Positions 15,095 through 24,802 are shown, counted from the first letter of the stretch. The stretch is 64,000 bases of DNA from Bordetella petrii (GCF_000067205.1 NC_010170.1:1860001-1924000); one strand, 5' to 3'. Numbers and translations are program-made. The notes: generated by a model not told the origin, from the letters alone.

Positions 15095-15808
15095 ATGGAC
15101 ACCAAAATCCTGACACTGCCCGTCGCAGCCGAAGGCGAGGCCGAAACCCTGTCGGACCACGTTTTCCGCAAAATCCAGGCGGCCATCGTCAAGGGCGAGA
15201 TCGCGCCGGGCAGCAAGATGTCCGAACCCGAACTCGCGCGTACCTACGGCATCAGCCGCGGGCCGCTGCGCGAAGCCATCCATCGGCTCGAGGGCCAGCG
15301 GCTGCTGGTGCGCGTGCCGCACGTGGGCGCGCGGGTCGTGTCGCTCAGTCAGCAAGAACTGTGCGAGCTCTACCAGATCCGCGAATCCCTCGAAGGCATG
15401 GCCTGTCGCCTGGCGGCCGAGCGCATGACGCCCGCCACCGCGGGCGAACTGCGCCGCGTGCTCGAGGCACACGAACGCGACGAGGCCTTCCAGGCCGGGC
15501 GCGGGTATTACCTGCAAGAAGGCGACTACGACTTCCACTACCGCATCGTCCAGGCCAGCGGCAACCAGATGCTGATCCGCCTGCTGTGCGACGAACTTTA
15601 TCAACTGGCGCGCATGTACCGCATCCAGTATTCGGCCACGCCCAACCGACCCCGCCAGGCGTACGCCGAGCATCACCGTATTCTCGACGCCATCGCCGAT
15701 GGCGACGGGGAATTGGCGGAACTCCTGATGCGCAGGCACATCCGCGCATCGCGTCTCAACATTGAACATCACATCGCACAGGGCAACCTGCAGCGCACCG
15801 AGGCATGA
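15095..15808 (+). CDS. GntR-family regulator (FadR/FCD subfamily) of the methylcitrate locus
   Basis: A 237-residue DNA-binding regulator. The N-terminal winged helix-turn-helix is visible as LSDHVFRKIQAAIVKGEIAP, then SEPELARTYGISRGPLREAI, about residues 18-75. The C-terminal FCD ligand-binding domain contains the Asp/His metal-ligand pattern (GDYDFHYRIVQASGN and YAEHHRILDAI). It takes the place of the sigma54-type PrpR of enterobacteria. Its stop overlaps the acnD start (ATGA), showing a joint operon, and it is divergent from prpD. It probably represses both transcripts until a pathway intermediate binds. The ligand is not determined by the sequence. Confidence 0.9.
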   Translation: MDTKILTLPVAAEGEAETLSDHVFRKIQAAIVKGEIAPGSKMSEPELARTYGISRGPLREAIHRLEGQRLLVRVPHVGARVVSLSQQELCELYQIRESLEGMACRLAAERMTPATAGELRRVLEAHERDEAFQAGRGYYLQEGDYDFHYRIVQASGNQMLIRLLCDELYQLARMYRIQYSATPNRPRQAYAEHHRILDAIADGDGELAELLMRRHIRASRLNIEHHIAQGNLQRTEA

Positions 15809-18420
15809 ACACAAAATACCGCAAGCCCCTGCCGGGCACCGACCTGGAATACTTCGATGCGCGCGCCGCCGTTGAGGCGATCGCGCCCGGCGCCTACGAC
15901 GGCCTGCCATATACATCGCGCGTGCTGGCTGAAAACCTGGTGCGCCGCTGCGATCCGGCGCTGCTCGACGACGCGCTGCGCCAGCTTGTCGAGCGCCGTC
16001 GCGATCTCGATTTTCCGTGGTTCCCGGCGCGCGTGGTGTGCCACGACATCCTGGGCCAGACCGCGCTGGTAGACCTCGCCGGCCTGCGTGACGCCATTGC
16101 CGACAAAGGCGGCGACCCGGCGAAGGTGAATCCGGTCGTGCCGGTGCAGTTGATCGTCGACCACTCGCTGGCGGTCGAGCATGGCGGCTTCGAGCCCGAT
16201 GCCTTCCAGAAAAACCGCGCCATCGAAGACCGCCGCAACGAAGACCGCTTCCATTTCATCGAATGGACGCGCCAGGCGTTCCGCAACGTCGACGTGGTGC
16301 CGCCCGGCAACGGCATCATGCATCAGATCAATCTCGAACGCATGTCGCCGGTCATTCATGCGCAAGACGGCGTCGCCTACCCGGACACCCTGGTGGGCAC
16401 CGACAGCCACACGCCGCACGTCGACGCGCTGGGCGTCATCGCCGTGGGCGTGGGCGGCCTGGAGGCCGAGAACGTCATGCTGGGCCGGGCGTCGTGGATG
16501 CGGCTGCCGGACATCGTCGGCGTCGAGCTCACCGGCCGCCGCCAACCGGGCATTACCGCCACCGACATCGTGCTGACGCTGACCGAATTCCTGCGCAAAG
16601 AGCGCGTGGTGGGCGCCTACCTGGAATTCTTCGGAGAGGGCGCGTCCAGCCTTACGCTGGGCGACCGCGCCACCATTTCCAACATGGCGCCCGAGTACGG
16701 CGCCACCGCGGCAATGTTCTCCATCGATGGCCAGACCATCGAATACCTGAAGCTCACCGGCCGCGACGATGCGCAGGTCAAGTTGGTGGAAGCCTACGCC
16801 CGCACGGCTGGACTGTGGTCCGACACCTTGATCAACGCCCAGTACGAGCGCGTGCTGCGGTTCGACCTGTCCAGCGTGGTGCGCACGCTGGCCGGCCCGT
16901 CCAATCCGCACCGTCGCCTGCCGGTGGCCGATCTGGCCGAGCGCGGCATTGCCGGGCCGGCCGAAACGCAGCCCGGCCTGATGCCCGACGGCGCCGTCAT
17001 CATCGCCGCCATTACCAGTTGCACCAACACCAGCAACCCCCGCAACGTCATCGCCGCGGGCCTGCTGGCGCGCAACGCCAACCGCGCCGGCCTGAGCCGC
17101 AAGCCGTGGGTGAAGACCTCGCTGGCGCCCGGCTCCAAAACCGTGGCCATGTACCTGGACGAGGCCGGCCTGACCGCCGAGCTGGAACAACTGGGCTTCG
17201 GGGTGGTGGCATTCGCCTGTACCACCTGCAATGGCATGTCGGGTGCGCTGGATCCCGCCATCCAGCAAGAAATCATCGAGCGCGATCTCTATTCCACGGC
17301 CGTGCTCTCGGGCAACCGCAATTTCGACGGGCGCATCCATCCCTATGCCAAGCAGGCCTTCCTGGCGTCGCCGCCGCTGGTGGTGGCCTACGCCATTGCC
17401 GGCACCATTCGCTTCGACATCGAGCGCGACGCGCTGGGCACCGACGCCGATGGCAAGCCGGTACGCCTGAAAGACATCTGGCCCAGCGATGAAGAAATCG
17501 ACGCGGTGGTGAAGGCCGCGGTCAAGCCGGAGCAGTTCCGCAAGGTGTACGAACCCATGTTCGGCATCCGCGACGAGCGCCGCGAGGCCGTCAGCCCGCT
17601 GTACCAATGGCGGGCCGCCAGCACCTACATTCGCCGCCCGCCGTACTGGGAAGGCGCGCTGGCCGGCGAACGCACCATGCGCGGCATGCGGCCGCTGGCG
17701 GTGCTGGGCGACAACATCACCACCGACCATCTTTCGCCTTCCAACGCCATTCTTCCCGATAGCGCGGCCGGTGAGTACCTGGCCAAGATGGGGCTGCCCG
17801 AAGAAGACTTCAACTCGTACGCCACCCACCGCGGCGACCACCTGACCGCGCAGCGCGCCACCTTCGCCAACCCCAAGCTGTTCAACGAGATGGTGCGCAA
17901 CGACGACGGCAGCGTGCGGCAAGGCTCGCTGGCGCGCGTCGAGCCCGAGGGCAAGGTCATGCGCATGTGGGAAGCCATCGAAACCTACATGCAGCGCAAA
18001 CAGCCGCTCATCATCGTGGCGGGCGCCGACTACGGGCAGGGCTCGTCGCGTGACTGGGCCGCCAAGGGCGTGCGCCTGGCCGGCGTCGAAGTCATCGTGG
18101 CCGAAGGGTTCGAGCGCATCCACCGCACCAACCTGCTCGGCATGGGCGTGCTGCCGCTGGAGTTCAAGCCCGGCACCAATCGCAATACGCTGGAGCTCGA
18201 CGGCACCGAAACCTACGACGTGATCGGCGAGCGCAAGCCGCGCGCCGACCTGACGCTGGTGGTGCATCGCCGCAACGGCCAGACCATCCAGGTGCCCGTG
18301 ACCTGCCGCCTGGATACGGCCGAAGAAGTCTCCATCTACGAGGCCGGCGGCGTACTGCAGCGCTTCGCGCAAGACTTCCTCGAAGCCGAATCCGCACAGA
18401 CTGCCCGCCGCGCGGGTTGA
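15805..18420 (+). CDS. acnD: Fe/S-dependent 2-methylcitrate dehydratase AcnD
   Basis: Aconitase-family enzyme that dehydrates 2-methylcitrate to the trans form of 2-methylaconitate, which PrpF then isomerises. The 871-residue length and AcnA-like layout fit. The [4Fe-4S] ligands appear in AITSCTNTSNPRN and CTTCNGMSG, and the substrate region VGTDSHTPHVDALGVIAVGV and the swivel-domain motif GADYGQGSSRDWAAKG are intact. The gene overlaps gntR by 4 bp and is followed by prpF, the pairing that separates AcnD from housekeeping aconitase. A strong hairpin lies between acnD and prpF. Confidence 0.95.
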   Translation: MNTKYRKPLPGTDLEYFDARAAVEAIAPGAYDGLPYTSRVLAENLVRRCDPALLDDALRQLVERRRDLDFPWFPARVVCHDILGQTALVDLAGLRDAIADKGGDPAKVNPVVPVQLIVDHSLAVEHGGFEPDAFQKNRAIEDRRNEDRFHFIEWTRQAFRNVDVVPPGNGIMHQINLERMSPVIHAQDGVAYPDTLVGTDSHTPHVDALGVIAVGVGGLEAENVMLGRASWMRLPDIVGVELTGRRQPGITATDIVLTLTEFLRKERVVGAYLEFFGEGASSLTLGDRATISNMAPEYGATAAMFSIDGQTIEYLKLTGRDDAQVKLVEAYARTAGLWSDTLINAQYERVLRFDLSSVVRTLAGPSNPHRRLPVADLAERGIAGPAETQPGLMPDGAVIIAAITSCTNTSNPRNVIAAGLLARNANRAGLSRKPWVKTSLAPGSKTVAMYLDEAGLTAELEQLGFGVVAFACTTCNGMSGALDPAIQQEIIERDLYSTAVLSGNRNFDGRIHPYAKQAFLASPPLVVAYAIAGTIRFDIERDALGTDADGKPVRLKDIWPSDEEIDAVVKAAVKPEQFRKVYEPMFGIRDERREAVSPLYQWRAASTYIRRPPYWEGALAGERTMRGMRPLAVLGDNITTDHLSPSNAILPDSAAGEYLAKMGLPEEDFNSYATHRGDHLTAQRATFANPKLFNEMVRNDDGSVRQGSLARVEPEGKVMRMWEAIETYMQRKQPLIIVAGADYGQGSSRDWAAKGVRLAGVEVIVAEGFERIHRTNLLGMGVLPLEFKPGTNRNTLELDGTETYDVIGERKPRADLTLVVHRRNGQTIQVPVTCRLDTAEEVSIYEAGGVLQRFAQDFLEAESAQTARRAG

Positions 18421-18428
18421 TCCACGCT

Positions 18429-18466
18429 GTTCCGGGGCGCGTTAGGGGCGCCCCGGAACTTTTTTT
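18429..18466 (+). terminator. Intrinsic terminator between acnD and prpF
   Basis: A perfect 12-bp GC-rich stem (18429-18440 with 18448-18459) and a 7-nt loop are followed directly by seven T residues. It begins 9 bp after the acnD stop and 66 bp before prpF, so it should lower prpF expression relative to acnD unless prpF has its own promoter. Confidence 0.85.
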
Positions 18467-18494
18467 CGACATACCGATTCCCCAGGACAGCACC

Positions 18495-19685
18495 ATGGCC
18501 CATGCACCCCAGATCAGGATTCCCGCCACCTATATGCGCGGCGGCACGAGCAAAGGCGTGTTCTTCAAGCTGACTGACCTGCCCGAGGCGGCCCAGGCGC
18601 CAGGCCCCGATCGCGACGCGCTGTTGCTGCGCGTGATCGGCAGCCCCGATCCCTACGGCAAGCAGATCGACGGCATGGGCGCGGCCACCTCCAGCACCAG
18701 CAAGACGGTCATCCTGGCCAAGAGCAGCCGGCCCGACCACGATGTGGATTATCTGTTCGGCCAGGTGTCCATCGACCAGCCATTCGTCGACTGGAGCGGC
18801 AACTGCGGCAATCTGTCGGCCGCCGTGGGTCCGTTCGCCATCGCCAACGGCCTGGTCGATCCCCAGCGGGTGCCGGCCGACGGCATTGCCGTCGTGCGCA
18901 TCTGGCAGGCCAACATCGGCAAGACCATCATCGCCCATGTGCCCATGACGGGCGGGGCGGTGCAGGAAACCGGCGATTTCGAGCTCGACGGTGTCACTTT
19001 TCCTGCCGCCGAGGTGCAGCTCGAGTTCATGGACCCGGCCGACGACGGCGACGCGGGCGGCTCGATGTTTCCCACCGGCAACCTGGTCGACGAGCTTGAG
19101 GTGCCGGGCGTGGGCACGTTCAAGGCCACGTTCATCAACTCCGGCATTCCCACCATCTTTCTCGAGGCCGCGGCGCTGGGCTATACCGGCACCGAGCTGC
19201 AGGACGACATCAACGGCGACCCCGCCGCGCTGGCCCGCTTCGAAACCATCCGCGCGCACGGCGCGCTGCGCATGGGCCTGATCGGTTCGCTGGAAGAGGC
19301 CGCCGGCCGCCAGCACACGCCCAAGGTGGCTTTCGTGGCCCCGCCCGCCGACTACACGGCATCCAGTGGCAAGCGCATCGCTGCCGGTGATGTCGACTTG
19401 CTGGTGCGGGCCATGTCAATGGGCAAGCTGCACCACGCCATGATGGGCACGGCCTCGGTCGCCATCGCCACCGCGGCCGCGGTGCCGGGCACCCTGGTCA
19501 ACCTGGCCGCCGGCGGCGGCGAGCGCGAGGGCGTGCGTTTCGGCCACCCGTCGGGCACGCTGCGCGTGGGCGCCCAGGCCCGCCTGGTCAACGGCGAATG
19601 GACCGTCACCAAAGCCATCATGTCGCGCAGCGCGCGCGTGCTCATGGAAGGCTGGGTGCGCGTGCCCTGGGCGCCTCGCGCCTGA
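18495..19685 (+). CDS. prpF: 2-Methylaconitate cis-trans isomerase PrpF
   Basis: Converts the AcnD product trans-2-methylaconitate to the cis isomer used by aconitase. The 396-residue product has family blocks IPATYMRGGTSKGVFFKLTD, DGMGAATSSTSKTVIL, the catalytic-cysteine segment DWSGNCGNLSAAVGPFAI and a C-terminal GHPSGTLRVGA. The frame is open 78 bp upstream, but ATG 18495 has AGGACAG before it and gives the normal start. The operon-internal terminator precedes it. It converges on prpC across 517 bp made almost entirely of repeats. Confidence 0.95.
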   Translation: MAHAPQIRIPATYMRGGTSKGVFFKLTDLPEAAQAPGPDRDALLLRVIGSPDPYGKQIDGMGAATSSTSKTVILAKSSRPDHDVDYLFGQVSIDQPFVDWSGNCGNLSAAVGPFAIANGLVDPQRVPADGIAVVRIWQANIGKTIIAHVPMTGGAVQETGDFELDGVTFPAAEVQLEFMDPADDGDAGGSMFPTGNLVDELEVPGVGTFKATFINSGIPTIFLEAAALGYTGTELQDDINGDPAALARFETIRAHGALRMGLIGSLEEAAGRQHTPKVAFVAPPADYTASSGKRIAAGDVDLLVRAMSMGKLHHAMMGTASVAIATAAAVPGTLVNLAAGGGEREGVRFGHPSGTLRVGAQARLVNGEWTVTKAIMSRSARVLMEGWVRVPWAPRA

Positions 19686-19793
19686 GGGAAAGCTTGGGGG
19701 GGGCGTGGCCGGAGGCTGGCGTTGTTCGCTCAGCCTGTGGGTGTCGGCCAGGTGCCGCCAGGTGTCGCCCCAGTGACGCCTAGGTGTCGCCCA

Positions 19794-20235
19794 GGTGTCA
19801 GGCTCCCGAAGGGTGCCTGACACCGTTCGGTTGAAACAGGCTCTGCCCACTTTGGTGTCAGGCACCCTTCGGGAGCCTGACACCTGACCCTCTGGCCCGC
19901 CTGGACTCGCGTCCAGGCCTTTTGCAATGCGCGTGACCGCAGGCGCTTACTTGCGCTTTTCCAACGGTACGTATTTCTGGAGGTGTCAGGCTCCCGAAGG
20001 GTGCCTGACACCTGACCCTCTGGCCCGCCTGGACTCGCGCCCAGGCCTTTTGCAACGCGCGTGACCGCAGGCGCTTACTTGCACTTTTCCAACGGCATGT
20101 ATTTCTGGAGGTGTCAGGCACCCTTCGGGAACCTGACACCTGACCTTCTGGCCCGCCTGGGCTCGCGCCCAGGCCTTTTGCAATGCGCGTGACCGCAGGC
20201 GCTTACTTGCGCTTTTCCAGCGGCACGTATTTCTG
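19794..20235. repeat. Palindromic repeat cluster 2: 128-bp tandem units that include the prpC 3' end
   Basis: Four 31-bp palindromes (19794-19824, 19854-19884, 19982-20012, 20110-20140) carry GGTGTCAGGC and GCCTGACACC arms; the third arm differs slightly in the last copy. From 19854 the pattern is strictly periodic at 128 bp: a palindrome plus 96-97 bp of spacer, three times. The third spacer (20141-20235) is the genuine end of prpC and its downstream hairpin. The first two spacers are near-identical copies of that end, with stop codon, last ten codons and the GCCTGG hairpin. The remaining 19686-19793 holds degenerate CAGGTGTCG runs and no gene. Confidence 0.9.
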
Positions 20236-21399
20236 GTCTTCGGGCCCGACGTAATTGGCGGTGGGCCGGATGATCTTGTTGTCGACGCGCTGTTCAATGA
20301 TGTGGGCCGACCAGCCCGCCGTGCGCGCTATGACGAACAACGGGGTGAACATGGCGGTGGGCACGCCCATCATGTGGTAGCTCACGGCCGAGAACCAGTC
20401 CAGGTTGGGGAACATCTTCTTGATGTCCCACATGACGGTTTCCAGGCGTTCGGCGATGTCGAACATCTTGGTGCTGCCGGCCTTTTTCGACAGCTTGCGC
20501 GCCACTTCCTTGATGACCTTGTTGCGCGGGTCGGACACCGTGTACACCGGATGGCCGAAGCCGATGATGACTTCCTTGGCTTCGACGCGACGGCGGATGT
20601 CGGCCTCGGCTTCGTCGGGGCTGTCGTAGCGCTTCTGCACTTCGAAAGCCACTTCGTTGGCGCCGCCATGCTTGGGGCCGCGCAGCGCGCCGATGGCGCC
20701 GGTGATGGCCGAATAGATGTCAGAGCCGGTGCCGGCAATGACGCGGCCGGTGAAGGTCGACGCATTGAACTCGTGCTCGGCGTACAGGATCAGCGAGGTA
20801 TGCATGGCGCGCACCCAGTCGTCCGACGGCTTCTTGCCATGCAGCAGGTGCAGGAAGTGCCCGCCGATGCTGTCGTCGTCGGTCTGCACGTCGATGATGC
20901 GGCCGTTATGGCTGTAGTGGTACCAGTACAGCAGCGCCGAGCCCAGGTTGGCCATCAGGCGGTCGGCGATGTCGCGCGCGCCGGGAATGTTGTGGTCGTC
21001 TTTCTCGGGCAGCACGCAGCCCAGCACGGACACGGCCGTGCGCATCACGTCCATGGGGTGGCTGGAGGCGGGCAGGCTTTCCAGGGCGTCCTGCAGTTGG
21101 GCGGGCAGGCCGCGCAGCGCGCGCAGTTTTTCTTTGTAGGCCTTCAGCTCAGCCTTGGTGGGCAGCTTGCCGTGCACCAGCAGGTGCGCGATTTCTTCGA
21201 ACTCGGCGGTGCCGGCGAAATCCAGGATGTCATAGCCGCGGTAGTGCAGGTCATTGCCGGTGCGGCCCACCGTGCACAGGGCAGTGTTGCCGGCCACGAC
21301 GCCGGACAGCGCCACGGATTTCTTCGGCTTGAACCCGGTCTTTTCCTCGGTGGGCGTGCTGGTTTTCTTGGCGGCCGGCTTCTTTTGCGAGGTGCTCAT
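20203..21399 (-). CDS. prpC: 2-Methylcitrate synthase
   Basis: Condenses propionyl-CoA with oxaloacetate to 2-methylcitrate, the entry step of the cycle. The 398 residues include an N-terminal Lys/Thr/Ala-rich leader (MSTSQKKPAAKKTSTPTEEK), then citrate synthase blocks: GLRG-like PLYRGYDI variant LHYRGYDILDFAG, the His in AEHEFNAST, GPKHGGANE and FGHPVYTVSDPRN. It is shorter than GltA (436 aa, also in this window), as expected for PrpC. prpB lies 63 bp upstream on the same strand. The last codons are duplicated twice in the repeat array beyond the stop, with no effect on this reading frame. Confidence 0.93.
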   Translation of the reverse strand: MSTSQKKPAAKKTSTPTEEKTGFKPKKSVALSGVVAGNTALCTVGRTGNDLHYRGYDILDFAGTAEFEEIAHLLVHGKLPTKAELKAYKEKLRALRGLPAQLQDALESLPASSHPMDVMRTAVSVLGCVLPEKDDHNIPGARDIADRLMANLGSALLYWYHYSHNGRIIDVQTDDDSIGGHFLHLLHGKKPSDDWVRAMHTSLILYAEHEFNASTFTGRVIAGTGSDIYSAITGAIGALRGPKHGGANEVAFEVQKRYDSPDEAEADIRRRVEAKEVIIGFGHPVYTVSDPRNKVIKEVARKLSKKAGSTKMFDIAERLETVMWDIKKMFPNLDWFSAVSYHMMGVPTAMFTPLFVIARTAGWSAHIIEQRVDNKIIRPTANYVGPEDQKYVPLEKRK

Positions 21400-21462
21400 G
21401 TCTCTGACTCCTTACCCTTGGGGGGCGTAGATGGGGCGTAATGAAAATACGGAAATGCGGGC

Positions 21463-22356
21463 CTATTTGCCTTTGCCCTGCTGGAACAGCGCATCCAGCT
21501 GCGATTCGAAAGCGTGGTAGCCAATGCGGTCGTACAGTTCGTCGCGGGTCTGCATGGTGTCCAGCACGTTTTTCTGGTGGCCGTCGCGGCGGATGGCCTG
21601 ATAGACGTTTTCGGCGGCCTTGTTCATGGCGCGGAAGGCCGATAGCGGGTACAGCACCATGGCCACGCCCACGCCGCGCAGTTCTTCCACCGAGAACAGC
21701 GGCGTCTTGCCGAATTCGGTAATGTTGGCCAGCACCGGCACCTTGACGGCCTTGGCGAAGCGGTCGTAGGTGGGCAGGTCGTAGGCGGCTTCGGCGAAGA
21801 TGGCGTCGGCGCCGGCTTCCACGCAAGCCAGCGCGCGCTCGATGGCGGCGTCCACGCCATGCGATGCGATGGCGTCGGTGCGGGCGATCAGGTAGAAGTC
21901 GGAATCGGTGCGCGCGTCGGCGGCGGCCTTGACGCGGTCGGCCATTTCCTGGGTGCTGACGATTTCCTTGCCCGGCCGGTGGCCGCAGCGCTTGGCGCCG
22001 ACCTGGTCTTCGATGTGGCAGGCGGCCGCGCCGAACTTGATCAGGCTTTTCACGGTGCGCGCGATATTGAACGCCGACGGGCCGAAGCCCGTGTCGATGT
22101 CGACCAGCAAGGGCACGTCGCAAACATCGGTGATGCGGCGCACGTCGGTGAGCACGTCGTCGAGCGTGTTGATGCCGAGGTCGGGCAGGCCCAGCGAGCC
22201 GGCCGCCACGCCGCCGCCCGACAGGTAGATGGCGCGGTAGCCGGCGCGCTTGGCCAGCAGCGCGTGGTTGGCGTTGATGGCGCCGATGATCTGCAGGGGG
22301 CTTTCTTCGGCCAGCGCCTGGCGAAAGAGGGCGCCGGGAGAGGCGGGACGGGTCAT
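21463..22356 (-). CDS. prpB: 2-Methylisocitrate lyase
   Basis: Cleaves 2-methylisocitrate to succinate and pyruvate, closing the methylcitrate cycle. The 297-residue member of the isocitrate lyase/PEP mutase family shows YLSGGGVAAGSLGLPDLGIN, the metal-binding DIDTGFG and the catalytic loop signature KRCGHRPGKEIVS. The ATG at 22356 is preceded by GGAGAC. It leads the prpB-prpC transcript, separate from the prpD and gntR-acnD-prpF units. No palindrome matching the prpD-gntR operator was seen in the 258 bp upstream. Confidence 0.95.
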   Translation of the reverse strand: MTRPASPGALFRQALAEESPLQIIGAINANHALLAKRAGYRAIYLSGGGVAAGSLGLPDLGINTLDDVLTDVRRITDVCDVPLLVDIDTGFGPSAFNIARTVKSLIKFGAAACHIEDQVGAKRCGHRPGKEIVSTQEMADRVKAAADARTDSDFYLIARTDAIASHGVDAAIERALACVEAGADAIFAEAAYDLPTYDRFAKAVKVPVLANITEFGKTPLFSVEELRGVGVAMVLYPLSAFRAMNKAAENVYQAIRRDGHQKNVLDTMQTRDELYDRIGYHAFESQLDALFQQGKGK

Positions 22357-22523
22357 GGGCGAGTCTCCGTGGAAGGCACGGACGCTCGCTCGGGCGCCCG
22401 GGCCAGATTGATGTAGCGGAAAACGCCGCGTACCGGGCGGGACCCGGAGCTGCGCAATAAAGCTGGACCCTTGCCGCCGGCAGGCGAACCCGCCGGGAAA
22501 GACACAGGTTTATTGCGTAGAGG

Positions 22524-22610
22524 CCCTCAAGCGGGGACGCGCGGAACCGGCTTTGCCGGCCCGCAGCGTCGTCCCCTTGAGGGGGAAGCGCACAGCGCTT
22601 CGGGGAGGAT
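22524..22610. repeat. Intergenic hairpin element downstream of mdh
   Basis: The inverted arms CCCTCAAGCGGGGACG (22524-22539) and CGTCCCCTTGAGGG (22570-22583) pair with a two-base bulge. They enclose a second hairpin (CCGGC/GCCGG), and GCGCACAGCGC follows. It starts 5 bp from the mdh stop and probably forms the mdh 3' end structure. Sequences of this type are recalled as widespread in Bordetella-like genomes; that is recollection, not a search result. Confidence 0.55.
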
Positions 22611-22614
22611 CACA

Positions 22615-23604
<990 letters not shown>

Positions 23605-23740
23605 GAAGGTTCTCCGTAATGAGTTCGGTGAGACAAAAATCTCGCCAATCAGTGTAATCGCTGGGCACGCCTGGGCGTGCCGCCGGGCAGCCGGCAGATA
23701 GCTCGAAATCCTAGATCGAATTTACGTATACGTCAATCGC

Positions 23741-23766
23741 TCTTATATCTTATATAAGACATAAGA
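23741..23766. promoter_or_regulatory. Long palindromic operator between mdh and gntR
   Basis: A 26-bp palindrome with one mispaired position per half is centred on the perfect TCTTATATAAGA (23748-23759). Outer arms TCTTAT and ATAAGA repeat the same half-site. It lies 137 bp upstream of mdh and 136 bp upstream of the chosen gntR start, in the AT-rich middle of the gap. Likely the target of the adjacent HutC-type regulator, controlling mdh and itself. Confidence 0.6.
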
Positions 23767-23901
23767 CGTTGGACAATGCGCGCCGCGTTGTGCCACAATG
23801 ATGTGCTTGCCCGGTATCCCGTCTGCGCTGCAGACGCTACGGCAGCGCCAGCGTCATGTTGCGCGGGCCGCGCCATCGAACAAGCACACACAACGACTTC
23901 C

Positions 23902-24681
23902 ATGGCAGACCCCAGGCCCGAATCCGCATCACGCCATCGCGCCGCCCGCACGGCGGGCGAAGGGGCCGCTTTCAGTCCGCTTTACCGCCAGATCAAAGAC
24001 CTGTTGGTGCAAAGCCTGGAACGCGGCGAATGGAAGCCCGGCGAACTCATTCCCAGCGAAATCGACCTGGCGGCCCGCTTCCAGGTCAGCCAGGGCACGG
24101 TCCGCAAGGCGGTCGATGAACTGGCCGCCGAGCACCTGCTGCTGCGCCGGCAGGGCAAGGGCACCTTCGTTGCCACCCACCACGAGGCGCGGGTGCGCTA
24201 CCGCTTCCTGCGTCTGGCCGCCGACGACGAAGGCGAGGGCGGGCGCGCCGAAAGCCGCATCCTGGAATGCCGGCGGCTGCGCGCACCGGCCGAAATCGCC
24301 CGGGTGCTCGAGCTGCGCGCCGGCGAAACGGTAGTTACCATCCGCCGGCAGCTGTCCATGAATCACCGGCCCACCGTCATTGACGACATCTGGCTGCCCG
24401 GTTCGCTGTTCCGCACGCTTACCCTCGAATTGCTGACCGCCAACAAGGCGCCGCTGTATGGCCTGTTCGAAACCGAATTCGGCGTCAGCATGGTGCGCGC
24501 CGACGAAAAACTGCGGGCGGTCGAAGCGCCGGCCGAAGTCGCCGGCCTGCTGGGCGTCGCGCCCGGCGCGCCGCTGCTGCAAGTCGACCGTGTTTCCTAT
24601 ACGTACGGCGATCGCCCGGTGGAGGTCCGCCGCGGCCTTTACCTTACCGATCGCTACCACTATCGCAATAGCCTGAATTGA
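23902..24681 (+). CDS. GntR-family regulator (HutC/UTRA subfamily) next to sdh
   Basis: A 259-residue regulator. The winged helix domain is seen as FSPLYRQIKDLLVQSLERGE, then IDLAARFQVSQGTVRKAVDE and LRRQGKGTFVA. The C-terminal UTRA domain runs from about residue 100 (RVLELRAGETVVTIRRQLSM, APLYGLFETEFGVSM) and ends with RRGLYLTDRYHYRNSL, typical of HutC proteins. The frame opens at 23776, but ATG 23902 (MADPRPES) gives the normal length. The position between mdh and sdhCDAB, conserved in related genera as I recall, suggests TCA-cycle control. The ligand is unknown. Confidence 0.88.
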   Translation: MADPRPESASRHRAARTAGEGAAFSPLYRQIKDLLVQSLERGEWKPGELIPSEIDLAARFQVSQGTVRKAVDELAAEHLLLRRQGKGTFVATHHEARVRYRFLRLAADDEGEGGRAESRILECRRLRAPAEIARVLELRAGETVVTIRRQLSMNHRPTVIDDIWLPGSLFRTLTLELLTANKAPLYGLFETEFGVSMVRADEKLRAVEAPAEVAGLLGVAPGAPLLQVDRVSYTYGDRPVEVRRGLYLTDRYHYRNSLN

Positions 24682-24700
24682 TGAGCTTTTTTCCTACGAT

Positions 24701-24730
24701 TTGATACCAACCCGTTCTCTGGGCGAAAAT
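24701..24730 (+). promoter_or_regulatory. Candidate sdhC promoter
   Basis: TTGATA (24701-24706) is followed after 18 bp by GAAAAT (24725-24730). It is placed 73 bp before the sdhC ATG and after the gntR stop, so sdh need not rely on the regulator's transcript. The -10 match is weak. Confidence 0.35.
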
Positions 24731-24802
24731 AGCGTGTTTGCCTGCAAAGGCGAATCCAAGTTCGCTGTCACGAATCCCTAGCACCGTAACACCGAGGCCG
24801 TC

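Noticed and set aside
15769..18372. 867-codon antisense ORF over acnD
   Set aside because: Mirror of the acnD reading frame with typical shadow composition; no motif found.
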